From Gemmatimonadaceae bacterium (GTDB taxonomy: Bacteria > Gemmatimonadota > Gemmatimonadetes > Gemmatimonadales > Gemmatimonadaceae): a DNA stretch of 51,509 bases. The notes beneath the pieces were generated by a model. The model was not told the origin of the DNA. It made no database searches and saw only the letters and a list, made by a program, of their open reading frames with translations. Shown here one piece after another: positions 25,624-34,556 of this stretch (positions are counted from its first letter, which is position 1; each line of letters opens with the position of its first letter). Made by a program: the position numbers and the translations under genes. The stretch lies in assembly GCA_019745365.1 (NCBI GenBank), contig JAIETI010000001.1, positions 1-51,509 of the forward strand, given 5' to 3'.

Positions 25624-26531
25624 CACTCCCCCACCCACGCACGGATGCGATCCGCCGCGCGGTCGAGCAACCGGCGCAGGAAGCCGAGCGGCACGGTGCG
25701 CGCCGCCGCCACCAGCGTGAGCCCCTGCCCGACCGGGGCCATGGCGACGCTCGCCACCTCGGTCTCGAAGACGATCTGCGTCCACGCGCCGAAGCCGAAG
25801 TGCCGCATCGCGCGCGTGGCCTCGTCGCTCACGCCGGAGAGTTGTGCGCCGACTTCCGCCGCAAGATCGCGACCGTCTTCGGTGAGGTAACGGCCCGCGA
25901 GCACGAGCCCCGCCTCGTCGAGATGCATCGCGGCGCCGGGGACGTCGGTGAGGAGATCATCGAAGAGGATCGCCGCATCGGCGCGACTCCAGGTCGCGCG
26001 CCGCGCGAACGGCGCGACGCCCGACGCCGTGATCGGCGCCGGTTCCTCGACGGCGGGGATCATCGTCGTGCTCCGCTCGCGCTCGTCCGCGACGGGTGCG
26101 GTGACCGCTGCCGACGAACGAGGCCCGGCCATGGCTGCCGCGCGCACCGTGTCCAACGCCGCCGCCACCGACGCGTCGTCGGGGTCCTGCTCCGCCACAG
26201 CGGCCAGATACGCCGCTGCCTCAGCGAAACGCCCCTGTTGGAAGCAGATGAACCCGAGTCCCTTCTGCGCGTCGCGATGATCGGGCACGAGCCGCAGGAC
26301 CGACTCCCACGAGGCCGCGGCCTCGTCGAGCGCCTGACGGTCGAGCGCGATCCGCGCACGCACGTCGTGCCCGTCCACCAGCGAGGGATGCCGTTCCACG
26401 CCCTTCGCCGCCACGCGCGCCGCCACGTCGAGATCCCCACGCTTGCGCAGCGCCTCGGCGAGCGCGACGAACGCCACGCTCGACGGGTCGACCGCGAGCG
26501 CTTCGGAGAGAGCGCGGATATCGTCAGCCAC
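25623..26531 (-). CDS. TPR protein with C-terminal roadblock-like domain
   Basis: 302 residues. TPRs at about 1-130 (for example GLGFICFQQGRFAEAAAYL), an Ala/Pro-rich linker with ERERSTTM, then a C-terminal roadblock-like domain (about 185-300): AAILFDDLLTDVPGAAMHLDEAGLVLAGRY and VSDEATRAMRHFGF. It may bring a roadblock unit to a scaffold. GTG start at 26529-26531 overlaps the DUF4388 gene by 8 nt. Confidence 0.78.
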   Translation of the reverse strand: MADDIRALSEALAVDPSSVAFVALAEALRKRGDLDVAARVAAKGVERHPSLVDGHDVRARIALDRQALDEAAASWESVLRLVPDHRDAQKGLGFICFQQGRFAEAAAYLAAVAEQDPDDASVAAALDTVRAAAMAGPRSSAAVTAPVADERERSTTMIPAVEEPAPITASGVAPFARRATWSRADAAILFDDLLTDVPGAAMHLDEAGLVLAGRYLTEDGRDLAAEVGAQLSGVSDEATRAMRHFGFGAWTQIVFETEVASVAMAPVGQGLTLVAAARTVPLGFLRRLLDRAADRIRAWVGE

Positions 26532-27483
26532 GCGTGTCCTCCATCAGCGCTTGCAGCGTGAGCGCCGCGGTGAGTGCCTCGCGCACGCGCGCACTCTCGG
26601 CATGCGCGCCGTCCGCGGCGAGTGCGGCCGACCAGATCCGCGCCGCCTCGCGCAGATCGCCGCGCTTGAGCGCCGCCGTCCCGTCGGCGAGCGGGGACGA
26701 CGCCGGCGCCGGAGACGCCGGCTCTGCGATGGGGAGCATCCCGCCCGAGGTCGCGCGCGCCGGCGCGCGCAGCTCGACCACTCCGGTGGAGATCAGCCCA
26801 TACATCACCTTCGCGACGTCGAACTCCGACCGCGAGAGCTGCACCGCGATCGAGCGCAGGTCATGCTCCCCGTCGATGCTCGTGAGCACCTCCCACTCGC
26901 TCGGCAGGAGATCGAGCTGTGACTGGTGCGCCGGGTCCGCGGGCGCGAAGCGCGGGATGTGCGCCAAGCTCGGCACGCGATCCGCGATCCGTGACCACTC
27001 ATCGATGCGCCGCGCCGCCTCCATCAGTACGGACTCGGTCGAAATCCGGAGCGCGGAATCCACCGGCATGGCCGACGCACTCCCCTCCTCGAAGCGGAAG
27101 AACCCCTCGCGCCACGACATCATCTCGAACACGACGGCCTCGACTTGCAGCCGCACCTGGCGCTCGAGCTCCTTGGAGGTGATGGCGCCCATCGCGAGCA
27201 GGATCTCGCCCAGACGGCGGCGATCGCCGCGCTCGGTCTGCGCGGCGCGCGCGGCGGTGAGATCGCCCTCGCTGATCTTCCCCGCTTTGAGCAGCATCGC
27301 GCCGAACGGGTACGGATTCGACTTGATCGCCGCCGACACGATCTTCCCGGCGTCGAAGTACACCGTCCCCTCGTTGTCGCGCAGCGCCGAGGTGACGCGC
27401 AGCGTCCCCGTCTTCCGGCTCAGGTCGAGGAGCTGGAAGACGTCGTGGATGCCGAGTTCGCGGAGTGGGCCTTCGATCGCCAT
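26524..27483 (-). CDS. DUF4388 (PATAN-like) protein
   Basis: 319 residues. The N-terminal DUF4388 module is clear: MAIEGPLRELGIHDVFQLL, SRKTGTLRV, GTVYFDAGKIVSA. Further segments match the paralogue at 20.6-22.2 kb, including RRLGEILLAMGAIT and ESVLMEAARRIDEWSRI. It ends without TPRs. The two paralogues bracket the roadblock, mglA and tandem DnaA-like genes. The start lies 3 nt after the preceding TPR gene. Confidence 0.83.
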   Translation of the reverse strand: MAIEGPLRELGIHDVFQLLDLSRKTGTLRVTSALRDNEGTVYFDAGKIVSAAIKSNPYPFGAMLLKAGKISEGDLTAARAAQTERGDRRRLGEILLAMGAITSKELERQVRLQVEAVVFEMMSWREGFFRFEEGSASAMPVDSALRISTESVLMEAARRIDEWSRIADRVPSLAHIPRFAPADPAHQSQLDLLPSEWEVLTSIDGEHDLRSIAVQLSRSEFDVAKVMYGLISTGVVELRAPARATSGGMLPIAEPASPAPASSPLADGTAALKRGDLREAARIWSAALAADGAHAESARVREALTAALTLQALMEDTRG

Positions 27484-27486
27484 GGG

Positions 27487-30198
27487 CTACCCCTTCCCTA
27501 CGCGGCCACCGAAGACGTGGAGCAGATCCTGCGCGCTCCGCGCCTCACGCCGCGCCCGCCGTGCGAACTCACCGGCCGGTTCGAGATCTACCACCCGCTC
27601 CCAACTCGCGATCGCCTCGCGCCAGCGCTTGTCCTGCGCCAGGAGCACGCCCTCGTAGAAGAGCGCGCCCACATGCTCCGGATCGAAGCGTCGGATCCGC
27701 GCGAAGGCGACCGCCGCATCGCCGGCGCGTCCCTGGTCGAGAAGCGCTTCGCCGAGCGCGAGCATCGCGTCGAAGTGGTAGGAGTCGCGCTGCAGCAACT
27801 CCACCAAGAGCGCGATCGCCTCGCGCCCTCGCCCCAACTCGCGCCGCAGGCGCGCCAGCTCGAGCGTGGCTTCCGCGTAGGTCGGCACCGCGTCGAGCGC
27901 GGCAAGCAACTCCTGCTCCGCCTCCGCCAACTCGCCGCGCTGCGCCAAGAGTCGCGCCAGATCGAAGCGCACCGCGGCAAAATCGCCGTCGAGCGTGAGC
28001 GCGTGCCGGTAGTACTCCACCGCATGCTCAAGGTCGCCCATCGAGCGACTGATGTTCCCCATCCAGCGCAGGACATCAGCGCGCTGCGGCGCGAGGGTGC
28101 GTGCCGACTCCAGCGCGTGCAAGGCGTCCGCCGGATCCCCCGCTTCGAACCGCGCCGACGCGGCGAGCATGAGTGCGTCCACATCGTCCGGCGCGAGGGC
28201 GAGCACTGCATCCGCCGCCTCGGCCGCCTCGGGTCCACGCCCGAGCATCAACAGCGCCTGCGCTTCGCCGCGCACGGCCCGCATATGATCCGGCTTCGCC
28301 GCGCGCGCGGCGCGATACCGCTCGAGCGCATCGCCCCACGCGCCCTGCCGCGACAACACGTCACCGAGCAGCGTCGCCCCGATCGCCGGGTCGGCCCCGC
28401 GGGCCATCGCGCGACTGATCTCCGCACGCGCGCGGTCGAGCAGCCCCTTGGTGAGGTAGTCGGTCGCCATCGCGAAGGCGTCGGCGGTGAAAACCACCTC
28501 CGGCGTCGCCTCCGGCGGCGGCGCGAGCTCGGTGAAGAGCGAGTCCAACAAGCGCGGATCGAACGAGAAGGTGTCGACCTCACCGCTCATCCGCTGTTCC
28601 CCACCCAGATCGGGGACCACGGACAGATCGGGGTCCTCGTACTCGAGATCGATCGCGAGCGCGAACTTCTGCGCCACGTAATAGGGATCGAGCTCGAGCG
28701 CACGCTTCGTCTCGCGGAGCGCACCGTCGAAGTCGCCGAGGTTCGAGAGGGTGAAGCTCAGGTTGTAGTGCGCTTCGGCATGCTCGGGCTTGCTCTGGAT
28801 CGCGCGCGCGAAAGCGTTCTTCGCATCCTCGAACTTGCGCAGCTCCGCCAGCACGACGCCGATGCCGTTCCACGCGAGGTGCTGCTCGGGCTCCGTGACG
28901 AGCACCTGCCGGTACGCCTCGAGCCCGAGATGGAACCGCCGCCCCTTGCAGAGCAGCAGCGCCAGGTTGAGCCGGGCCTTCACGAACGCCGGATTGCGAT
29001 TGAGCGCCGTGCGGAACGCGTCCACGGCTTCGTCGCTCTGCCCAAGATGGAAGAGCGCGACGCCGAGGTTGTTGTGGGCGAGCGCGTACTCCGCATCGAC
29101 CGCGACCGCGCGCCGGTAGCTCTCGACCGCCGCCGCGACATCACCCACCTGATGCAACGCCACGCCGCGCTCGTTCCAGAGCTTGGGACTCTCGGCGCGC
29201 TCCGTCAGGAGTCGGTCGTACAGCTCGATCGCGGCCGTGGGGTCCTTCCGCAGTAGATGCACCTCCGCCATCGCCTGCAACACGAGCGCGCGGTCTTCGC
29301 CACGCTCCATCGCCAGTCGATACTCGCGGAGCGCCTCGGTGAAGTACCCCTTCTGGCGGAACGCGAGTCCGAGGTTGAAATGCGCGAGCTGCCCTTCGGC
29401 CACCGCCATCAGCGCCTGTGACCGCCGCTCCTGGCGCCCCGGGAGCAGCGCCTCGTACTTCTGCGGATCGTATTGGTCGAGCGAGAGGTTCGCCTGCGCG
29501 CGCGAGAGCGTGGGGTTGAGCTGCACCGCCTTCTTGGACGCGGCGCGCGCCTCCTCATGCCGCCCGAGGTCGCCGAGCACGAAGGAGAGGAGGAAGTGCG
29601 CGTCGGGGTTGTCTGGATTGAACCGGATCGCGCGCTCGAGCGCCTCGATCGCCTCCTCCATCCGCCCCTGGTTATACAGCACCTCACCGAGGTGGAACAG
29701 GTTCACCGAGCTCGACGGATCGAGCGCGATCGCGCGCATGAACCAGTCGTGCGCGGCGCCCAACCGCCCCACGGTCTTCTCGGCCTGCCCGAGCTGGATC
29801 ACCGCCGCGAGATCGTCGGGGTGATGCCGCAGCAACGCGGTGAACTCCGCGATCGCATCCTCATGCTGGCCGAGCAGCGCGTACGCGCGCCCGAGTTCCC
29901 AGCGGGCATCGCGATCCTCGGGGCGCGCGCGGAGTCGTTCGCGCAGCTCCGCCACGCGGCGATCGTAGTACCCCGTGTTGAAGTAGGCGATCTCGAGGTT
30001 GCGCTGCGCGACCTGCATCTTCGGGTCGAGCTCGAGCGCCTGCGTGAAGGCGCTGACCGCCTCCTCGTGGAGTCCCTTGTTGTAGTAGAGGACGCCCAGG
30101 TTGTTGTGGGCGCCCGCATCTGACGGGTCGATCCGCTGCGCAAAGCTGCGCAGGGCGGCACGGTCGCGATCCGAGGAGAGCGCGGCCGCGCTGGACAT
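27487..30198 (-). CDS. Large TPR protein
   Basis: 903 residues, almost entirely tetratricopeptide repeats (about two dozen), with no signal peptide or membrane segment. Good units include AHNNLGVALFHLGQSDEAVDAF and ALFYEGVLLAQDKRWREAIASW. An interruption near residues 520-560 (DPDLSVVPDLGGEQRMSGEVDT) divides the array. The ATG overlaps the cheC stop by 1 nt; a GTG one codon earlier is an alternative. A cytoplasmic scaffold for the signalling proteins around it is a reasonable inference. Confidence 0.85.
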   Translation of the reverse strand: MSSAAALSSDRDRAALRSFAQRIDPSDAGAHNNLGVLYYNKGLHEEAVSAFTQALELDPKMQVAQRNLEIAYFNTGYYDRRVAELRERLRARPEDRDARWELGRAYALLGQHEDAIAEFTALLRHHPDDLAAVIQLGQAEKTVGRLGAAHDWFMRAIALDPSSSVNLFHLGEVLYNQGRMEEAIEALERAIRFNPDNPDAHFLLSFVLGDLGRHEEARAASKKAVQLNPTLSRAQANLSLDQYDPQKYEALLPGRQERRSQALMAVAEGQLAHFNLGLAFRQKGYFTEALREYRLAMERGEDRALVLQAMAEVHLLRKDPTAAIELYDRLLTERAESPKLWNERGVALHQVGDVAAAVESYRRAVAVDAEYALAHNNLGVALFHLGQSDEAVDAFRTALNRNPAFVKARLNLALLLCKGRRFHLGLEAYRQVLVTEPEQHLAWNGIGVVLAELRKFEDAKNAFARAIQSKPEHAEAHYNLSFTLSNLGDFDGALRETKRALELDPYYVAQKFALAIDLEYEDPDLSVVPDLGGEQRMSGEVDTFSFDPRLLDSLFTELAPPPEATPEVVFTADAFAMATDYLTKGLLDRARAEISRAMARGADPAIGATLLGDVLSRQGAWGDALERYRAARAAKPDHMRAVRGEAQALLMLGRGPEAAEAADAVLALAPDDVDALMLAASARFEAGDPADALHALESARTLAPQRADVLRWMGNISRSMGDLEHAVEYYRHALTLDGDFAAVRFDLARLLAQRGELAEAEQELLAALDAVPTYAEATLELARLRRELGRGREAIALLVELLQRDSYHFDAMLALGEALLDQGRAGDAAVAFARIRRFDPEHVGALFYEGVLLAQDKRWREAIASWERVVDLEPAGEFARRARREARSAQDLLHVFGGRVGKG

Positions 30199-30818
30199 CA
30201 CTGGACCCGGATCGCCTTGAGGATCGCCTGCAGTGACGCGGCGTCGGGGAGCAGGAGGAAGAAGCCGCGCAGCCGTTCGCCGGACTCCTGCATGTAGAAC
30301 TCGCTCTCCACGCAGAGCACCGAGTCGGTCCCCTGCGTCGATTCGAGATACGTCGCGCTCAAGAGCGCGTCGCTCATGTCCACCTCAAGCGAGGGTGGCG
30401 AGTTGAGGAGGATCATCCCCATGAACTCCGCGAGCGCATTGAGATACGCGCCGGAGAGGATATTCCCCGCTTCCTGTAGTGCTGAGCGTTCGAATGCGCC
30501 TAGGCTGGTCGAGCTCCCCGCGGCGCGGCGCGCCATCATCTCGGCGAGCCGCAACGCCGTCGGCGTCGGGAGCACGAGCAGCGTCAGTCCCGTGAGGTCG
30601 CCCATCATCCGCATCAACACCGCGGCGACCGGCTCCTCCGGCTCGCTGATGTGATTGGGCATCTCGTCTAGCGGCGCCACGTTGATCGTGGGCACACTGA
30701 TCATGATCGTGTGCCCCGTCATCTCGCTGAGCGCGGTCGCGGCGTGCCCCGCCCCAATGTTCGCGACCTCGCGGAGGGCGTCCAACTGGATCGCACCGAG
30801 TCTCGGATTCTCTTCCAT
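30198..30818 (-). CDS. cheC: CheC-type CheY-P phosphatase
   Basis: 206 residues. Two phosphatase helices are visible: EVANIGAGHAATAL (E17, N20) and EAGNILSGAYLNAL (E116, N119), both with the E-x2-N pair that dephosphorylates CheY-P. CheC and CheD often regulate each other, and cheD is in the same operon. ATG at 30816-30818 is preceded by AGAGGA. Confidence 0.92.
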   Translation of the reverse strand: MEENPRLGAIQLDALREVANIGAGHAATALSEMTGHTIMISVPTINVAPLDEMPNHISEPEEPVAAVLMRMMGDLTGLTLLVLPTPTALRLAEMMARRAAGSSTSLGAFERSALQEAGNILSGAYLNALAEFMGMILLNSPPSLEVDMSDALLSATYLESTQGTDSVLCVESEFYMQESGERLRGFFLLLPDAASLQAILKAIRVQ

Positions 30819-30826
30819 CGCGTCCT

Positions 30827-32734
30827 CTAGAGGAGACTGCCGACATCGAGGATCAGGGCGGGCGCCCCATCCCCCAGGATCGTCGCACCACTGAAGATCG
30901 CGAGCCCATCGCGCACCGCGTCGATCGGCTTCACCACGATCTCCTGCTGTCCGGTCAATTCATCCACGAGCAGCGCCACGCGGCGCTCCCCGCGCTCCAG
31001 CACCACGATCTCACGCCCCTCGCCCGTCGGCTGCCGGACCACATCCCGCAGCAACAGGAGCGGCATGACCTCGTCCCGCAACACGAGCACGGGGCGCCCC
31101 TGCATCGACTGCACCGCGTCGGCGGTCGCTTCCACCGTCTCCCGCACATGTGTCAGCGGGAGGGCGTAGTGCTCCGCCCCACTGCGCGCGAGCAGCGCAC
31201 GCACGATCGCCAGCGTGGAGGGAAGCCGCAGCGTGAGCGACGTCCCCATCCCCGGCATCGTGCGGAGCTCGACGGAGCCGCCGAGCTCACGCACGCGTGC
31301 CTGCACCGCATCCACGCCGACCCCGCGCCCCGAGAGATCCGACACCTGATCCGCCGTCGAGAAACCCGGCCGCGCGATGCAGCGAAAGAGCGCATCGTCG
31401 TCGAACACCGTCACGCTCGGGTCTACAAACCCCATCGCATGCGCGCGGCGCAGCACCTTCTCGCGATCGATCCCCTTCCCATCGTCGCTCACGCGGATCA
31501 GCACCGACGCCCGGTCCCGGAGCGCGCTGAGCGTGAGCCGCCCCGTGCGCGGCTTCCCGACCGCCACGCGGGTCTCGGGTGACTCGAGCCCATGATCGAT
31601 CGCATTGCGCAGCAGATGCACCACCGGCTCACCGATCTCATCGAGCAGCGAGCGATCGAGTTCGATCTCCTTCCCCTCGACGATGAACTCGACCTCCTTG
31701 CCGAGCTGTCGTGCGGCGTCGCGCACCATGCGCGGGAAACGATCGAATACCTGCCACACCGGGACCATGCGCGCGGTCATCACCTCGCGCTGCAGATCGC
31801 TCACCAGTCGCGCCGTCGTCTGCACGACCTCATCCACGCGGGCATCCCCGATCCCCGCAGTGAGCTGCACCAGTCGCCCGCGCGCGATGACGAGCTCGCC
31901 GACGAGATCGGTGAGTGCGTCGAGGCGCTCCGTCTCGATGCGTACGTGCCGCGCGGCCCGCGTGCCCGGTGTTGACTGTTCGACGGCCACCGGCACCTCG
32001 ACCGTCGGCCGCGTACGCCCTGGCCCCGTGGCGACGTGCACCTCCGCGACCTCACCGGCGCTGCGGATCGCCGCCTCGAGCGTCGCCGCATCAGCGGTCG
32101 TGACCACGCGCAGCGCGAACGCTTGCGGCGTCGTCGCCTGCTGGAGCACGTCCGGCGTCGGCGACACCGCGGTCACCGTGCCGAGCGCACGCACCTTCTC
32201 GATCGCCATGTACGCCCGCACGCCGGGGAGCATCGCGTCGCTCGACTGCCGCACGCGCACGAGGATCCCCTCAGCGTCGTCGACGGAGTGCGCGGCCGCG
32301 AGCGGGATCGCGTGCTCCATTGTGTGCTGGAAGGCGCGATACTCCGACGTCGCGCGGCCACCCGCGAGCTCATGCAGCTGCTCCAGCACCGGGACCATCG
32401 CGGGCACGCCGCCCCCACCCTCCTGCGCGCGCTCCACCCCTTGCTCGAGCGCGTCGACCGCGCCGAAGAACGCGTCCATCAACTCCGGCGTGACGATCAG
32501 ATCGCCGCTGCGCACCCGCTCGAACAGACTCTCGAGTTCATGCGTGAACTCGGCGAGCGCGGTGTACCCCATCGAGCCCGCCATCCCCTTGAGCGTGTGC
32601 ACCGCGCGAAAGAGCGTGGTGACCGCATGCGCCGCATCCGCATCCTGCTCCAGGCTCAGCAGGGCGCGATTGATCTCCGCGAGCTGTTCTTGGCTCTCGG
32701 TGCGGAAGAGCTCCGCGTATCGCGCAGCGTCCAC
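30827..32734 (-). CDS. cheA: CheA, chemotaxis histidine kinase
   Basis: 635 residues. P1 domain with H46 in FRAVHTLKGMAGSMG. A P2-like region spans about 170-240. A dimerisation helix comes next, followed by an ATPase domain with N-box LLRNAIDHGLE, VSDDGKGID and SGRGVGVDAVQ. The C-terminal CheW-like domain has HYALPLTHVRETVEA and ERRVALLVDELTGQQEIVVK. Phosphoryl goes from H46 to CheY and CheB. GTG start at 32732-32734, 22 nt after cheY. Confidence 0.96.
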   Translation of the reverse strand: MDAARYAELFRTESQEQLAEINRALLSLEQDADAAHAVTTLFRAVHTLKGMAGSMGYTALAEFTHELESLFERVRSGDLIVTPELMDAFFGAVDALEQGVERAQEGGGGVPAMVPVLEQLHELAGGRATSEYRAFQHTMEHAIPLAAAHSVDDAEGILVRVRQSSDAMLPGVRAYMAIEKVRALGTVTAVSPTPDVLQQATTPQAFALRVVTTADAATLEAAIRSAGEVAEVHVATGPGRTRPTVEVPVAVEQSTPGTRAARHVRIETERLDALTDLVGELVIARGRLVQLTAGIGDARVDEVVQTTARLVSDLQREVMTARMVPVWQVFDRFPRMVRDAARQLGKEVEFIVEGKEIELDRSLLDEIGEPVVHLLRNAIDHGLESPETRVAVGKPRTGRLTLSALRDRASVLIRVSDDGKGIDREKVLRRAHAMGFVDPSVTVFDDDALFRCIARPGFSTADQVSDLSGRGVGVDAVQARVRELGGSVELRTMPGMGTSLTLRLPSTLAIVRALLARSGAEHYALPLTHVRETVEATADAVQSMQGRPVLVLRDEVMPLLLLRDVVRQPTGEGREIVVLERGERRVALLVDELTGQQEIVVKPIDAVRDGLAIFSGATILGDGAPALILDVGSLL

Positions 32735-32756
32735 GGGGATCAGCGCGCGGCGGAGG

Positions 32757-33119
32757 TCAGCCGAGCACGCGCTGGACGGCCTCCAGCACCCGGCTGGGCT
32801 GGAAGGGCTTCACCACAAAATCCTTCGCCCCCGCTTGGATCGCCTCGACCACGAGCGCCTGCTGCCCCATCGCGGAGCACATGAGCACGCGCGCGGCGGG
32901 ATCGAACTTCACGATCTCGCGCACGGCATCGATCCCGCCCATGTCAGGCATCACGATGTCCATCGTGACGAGGTCGGGGCGCAACTGCTTGTACTTCTCC
33001 ACCGCCTGCGCACCGGTCTCGGCCTCGCCCACGACCTCGTAGCCGGCTTGCTGCAGGATGTCGCCCACCATCGTGCGCATGAAGATCGCGTCGTCGCAGA
33101 TGAGCACCGTCGAAGCCAC
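32757..33119 (-). CDS. cheY: CheY response regulator
   Basis: 120-residue stand-alone receiver domain: D9/D10 (LICDDAIF), phosphoacceptor D54 (VTMDIVMPDMGG), S82 (LMCSAMG) and K104 (FVVKPFQP). The start is a GTG at 33117-33119 behind GGGAGGAGAA. No DNA-binding output domain, so it acts by protein contact, either on a motor or on the MglA module. Confidence 0.95.
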   Translation of the reverse strand: MASTVLICDDAIFMRTMVGDILQQAGYEVVGEAETGAQAVEKYKQLRPDLVTMDIVMPDMGGIDAVREIVKFDPAARVLMCSAMGQQALVVEAIQAGAKDFVVKPFQPSRVLEAVQRVLG

Positions 33120-33139
33120 TTCTCCTCCCGGGAACTGTG

Positions 33140-33580
33140 TCAGATGTCGAGGATCGATCGCACGAGGGCCTCGGGATCGCAGACGAGCACGGGAGACCCC
33201 TCCACGCGCGCCACGAGGCCGAACACCCCGCCGACCGATCGTTCCTGCTCCACCGCTTCCAGCGCGTCGTCGCCGATCGCCCGCACGTCGCGCACCTGAT
33301 CCACGTACACCCCCACCCGCTTGCCTACACCATCGATGATCACGATCGACCGTCCGGCATCCGAGACGACGTCCCCGCCGAGCCGCAGGCGCAGGTCCGC
33401 GACCGTGACCAGCGTCCCGCGCACGTTGATGAGCCCCCGGACCCACCCCGGGGCACCCGGCAGGCGCGTGGGTGACCGCGCGGGGATGATCTCCCGCACC
33501 TGATCGAGCGGACAAGCACACGAGAACGACCCTGCTTGAAAGAGCAGAAATCGTCGCGTCGCCAGCGTTTCGTCAGCCAT
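33140..33580 (-). CDS. cheW: CheW coupling protein
   Basis: 146 residues, one CheW domain: RRFLLFQAGSFSCACPLDQVREIIP, GLINVRGTLVTVADLR, RSIVIIDGVGKRVGVYVDQVRDV. The ATG at 33578-33580 lies inside the last codons of rluD (8-nt overlap), physically joining the chemosensory block to the lspA-rluD block. Confidence 0.94.
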   Translation of the reverse strand: MADETLATRRFLLFQAGSFSCACPLDQVREIIPARSPTRLPGAPGWVRGLINVRGTLVTVADLRLRLGGDVVSDAGRSIVIIDGVGKRVGVYVDQVRDVRAIGDDALEAVEQERSVGGVFGLVARVEGSPVLVCDPEALVRSILDI

Positions 33581-34556
33581 CACTACCGTAGAAGGCAAGG
33601 TACTCCAGGGGGTCTGCCTGAGCAATCAAATCGGGGTCTTCCGCCACCGTCCGCAGCGAGTGCAGCAACTCCGGCGGCAACGGCGAGCGAAAGGCCATCC
33701 GCTCCTGCGTCCCCGGGTGAGTGAAGACGATCGAGGCGGCATGAAGGAAATGCCGTTTCGGGGGGAGACCGACCGTCCGTCGTGCCCCCCCGCCCCCGTA
33801 GGTATCGTCCCCCACCACGGGGTGCCCCACCGAGGCGAGATGCACGCGGATCTGGTGCGTCCGTCCGGTATGGAGATGCGCGCGCAGGAGATCGCAGGAG
33901 GCGAAGCGCGCCAAGCGGAGGAAGTCGGTCTTCGCGACGCGCCCCCCCTCGACGATCGCCATCTTCGTCCGGTCGTTCGGATCACGCCCGATCGGGCGAT
34001 CCACCGTGAGTCGGTCCTCCGCCAGGTGCCCCCAAGAGAGCGCCACATAACGCCGCTGGATCCGCCGCTCCGCCAACGCCTTCGCCAGCACCCGGTGCGC
34101 GCGCTCGCTCTTCGCCACGAGCAGCAGCCCCGATGTCTCCTTGTCGAGCCGGTGCACGAGCCCCGCCCGATCATCCGACGTAGTCGCCGCGAGCGTGGTC
34201 CCGCGCCCCTTCAGGGCGTTCACGAGCGTGCCGGTCCAGTTCCCCGGCGCGGGATGCACCACCATCCCCGCCGCCTTGTCCACGACGAGGAGATCCTCAT
34301 CCTCGTGGACGATCTGCAGCGGGATCTCCTCACCGAGGACCTCGCGTGCGGTGCGCTCCGGCACGCGTACCGTGACGACCGAGCCGGCCTCCACGCGGAA
34401 CGACGCGCGCTCCGCGCGATCATCCACGGTGACCTGTCCGGTCGCGATCAGCGTCGCGGCTTGCGTCCGAGAAACATCGCTGCGCCGCGCGACCAACACA
34501 TCCAATCGTTCTCCTGCGTCCGCCTCAGCGACGGGGATCCGATGCGGTTCCGACAT
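33573..34556 (-). CDS. rluD: RluA-family (RluD) 23S rRNA pseudouridine synthase
   Basis: 327 residues. An N-terminal S4 RNA-binding domain (RLDVLVARRSDVSRTQAATLI) is followed by the catalytic domain with the active-site Asp in HRLDKETSGLLLVAK, RIQRRYVALSWG and GRTHQIRVHLASVGHPVVGD. It forms pseudouridines in helix 69 of 23S rRNA in the RluD case. ATG at 34554-34556; a slightly longer start exists. It overlaps lspA and cheW. Confidence 0.93.
   Translation of the reverse strand: MSEPHRIPVAEADAGERLDVLVARRSDVSRTQAATLIATGQVTVDDRAERASFRVEAGSVVTVRVPERTAREVLGEEIPLQIVHEDEDLLVVDKAAGMVVHPAPGNWTGTLVNALKGRGTTLAATTSDDRAGLVHRLDKETSGLLLVAKSERAHRVLAKALAERRIQRRYVALSWGHLAEDRLTVDRPIGRDPNDRTKMAIVEGGRVAKTDFLRLARFASCDLLRAHLHTGRTHQIRVHLASVGHPVVGDDTYGGGGARRTVGLPPKRHFLHAASIVFTHPGTQERMAFRSPLPPELLHSLRTVAEDPDLIAQADPLEYLAFYGSDG

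Noticed and set aside
27145-29256. 703-codon plus-strand open frame
   Set aside because: Antisense shadow of the TPR repeats. It shows repeated RRE-type composition and no domain.
30823-30834. TCCTCTAGAGGA palindrome before cheC
   Set aside because: It is explained by the cheA stop and the cheC ribosome-binding site; a 12-bp match is not compelling.
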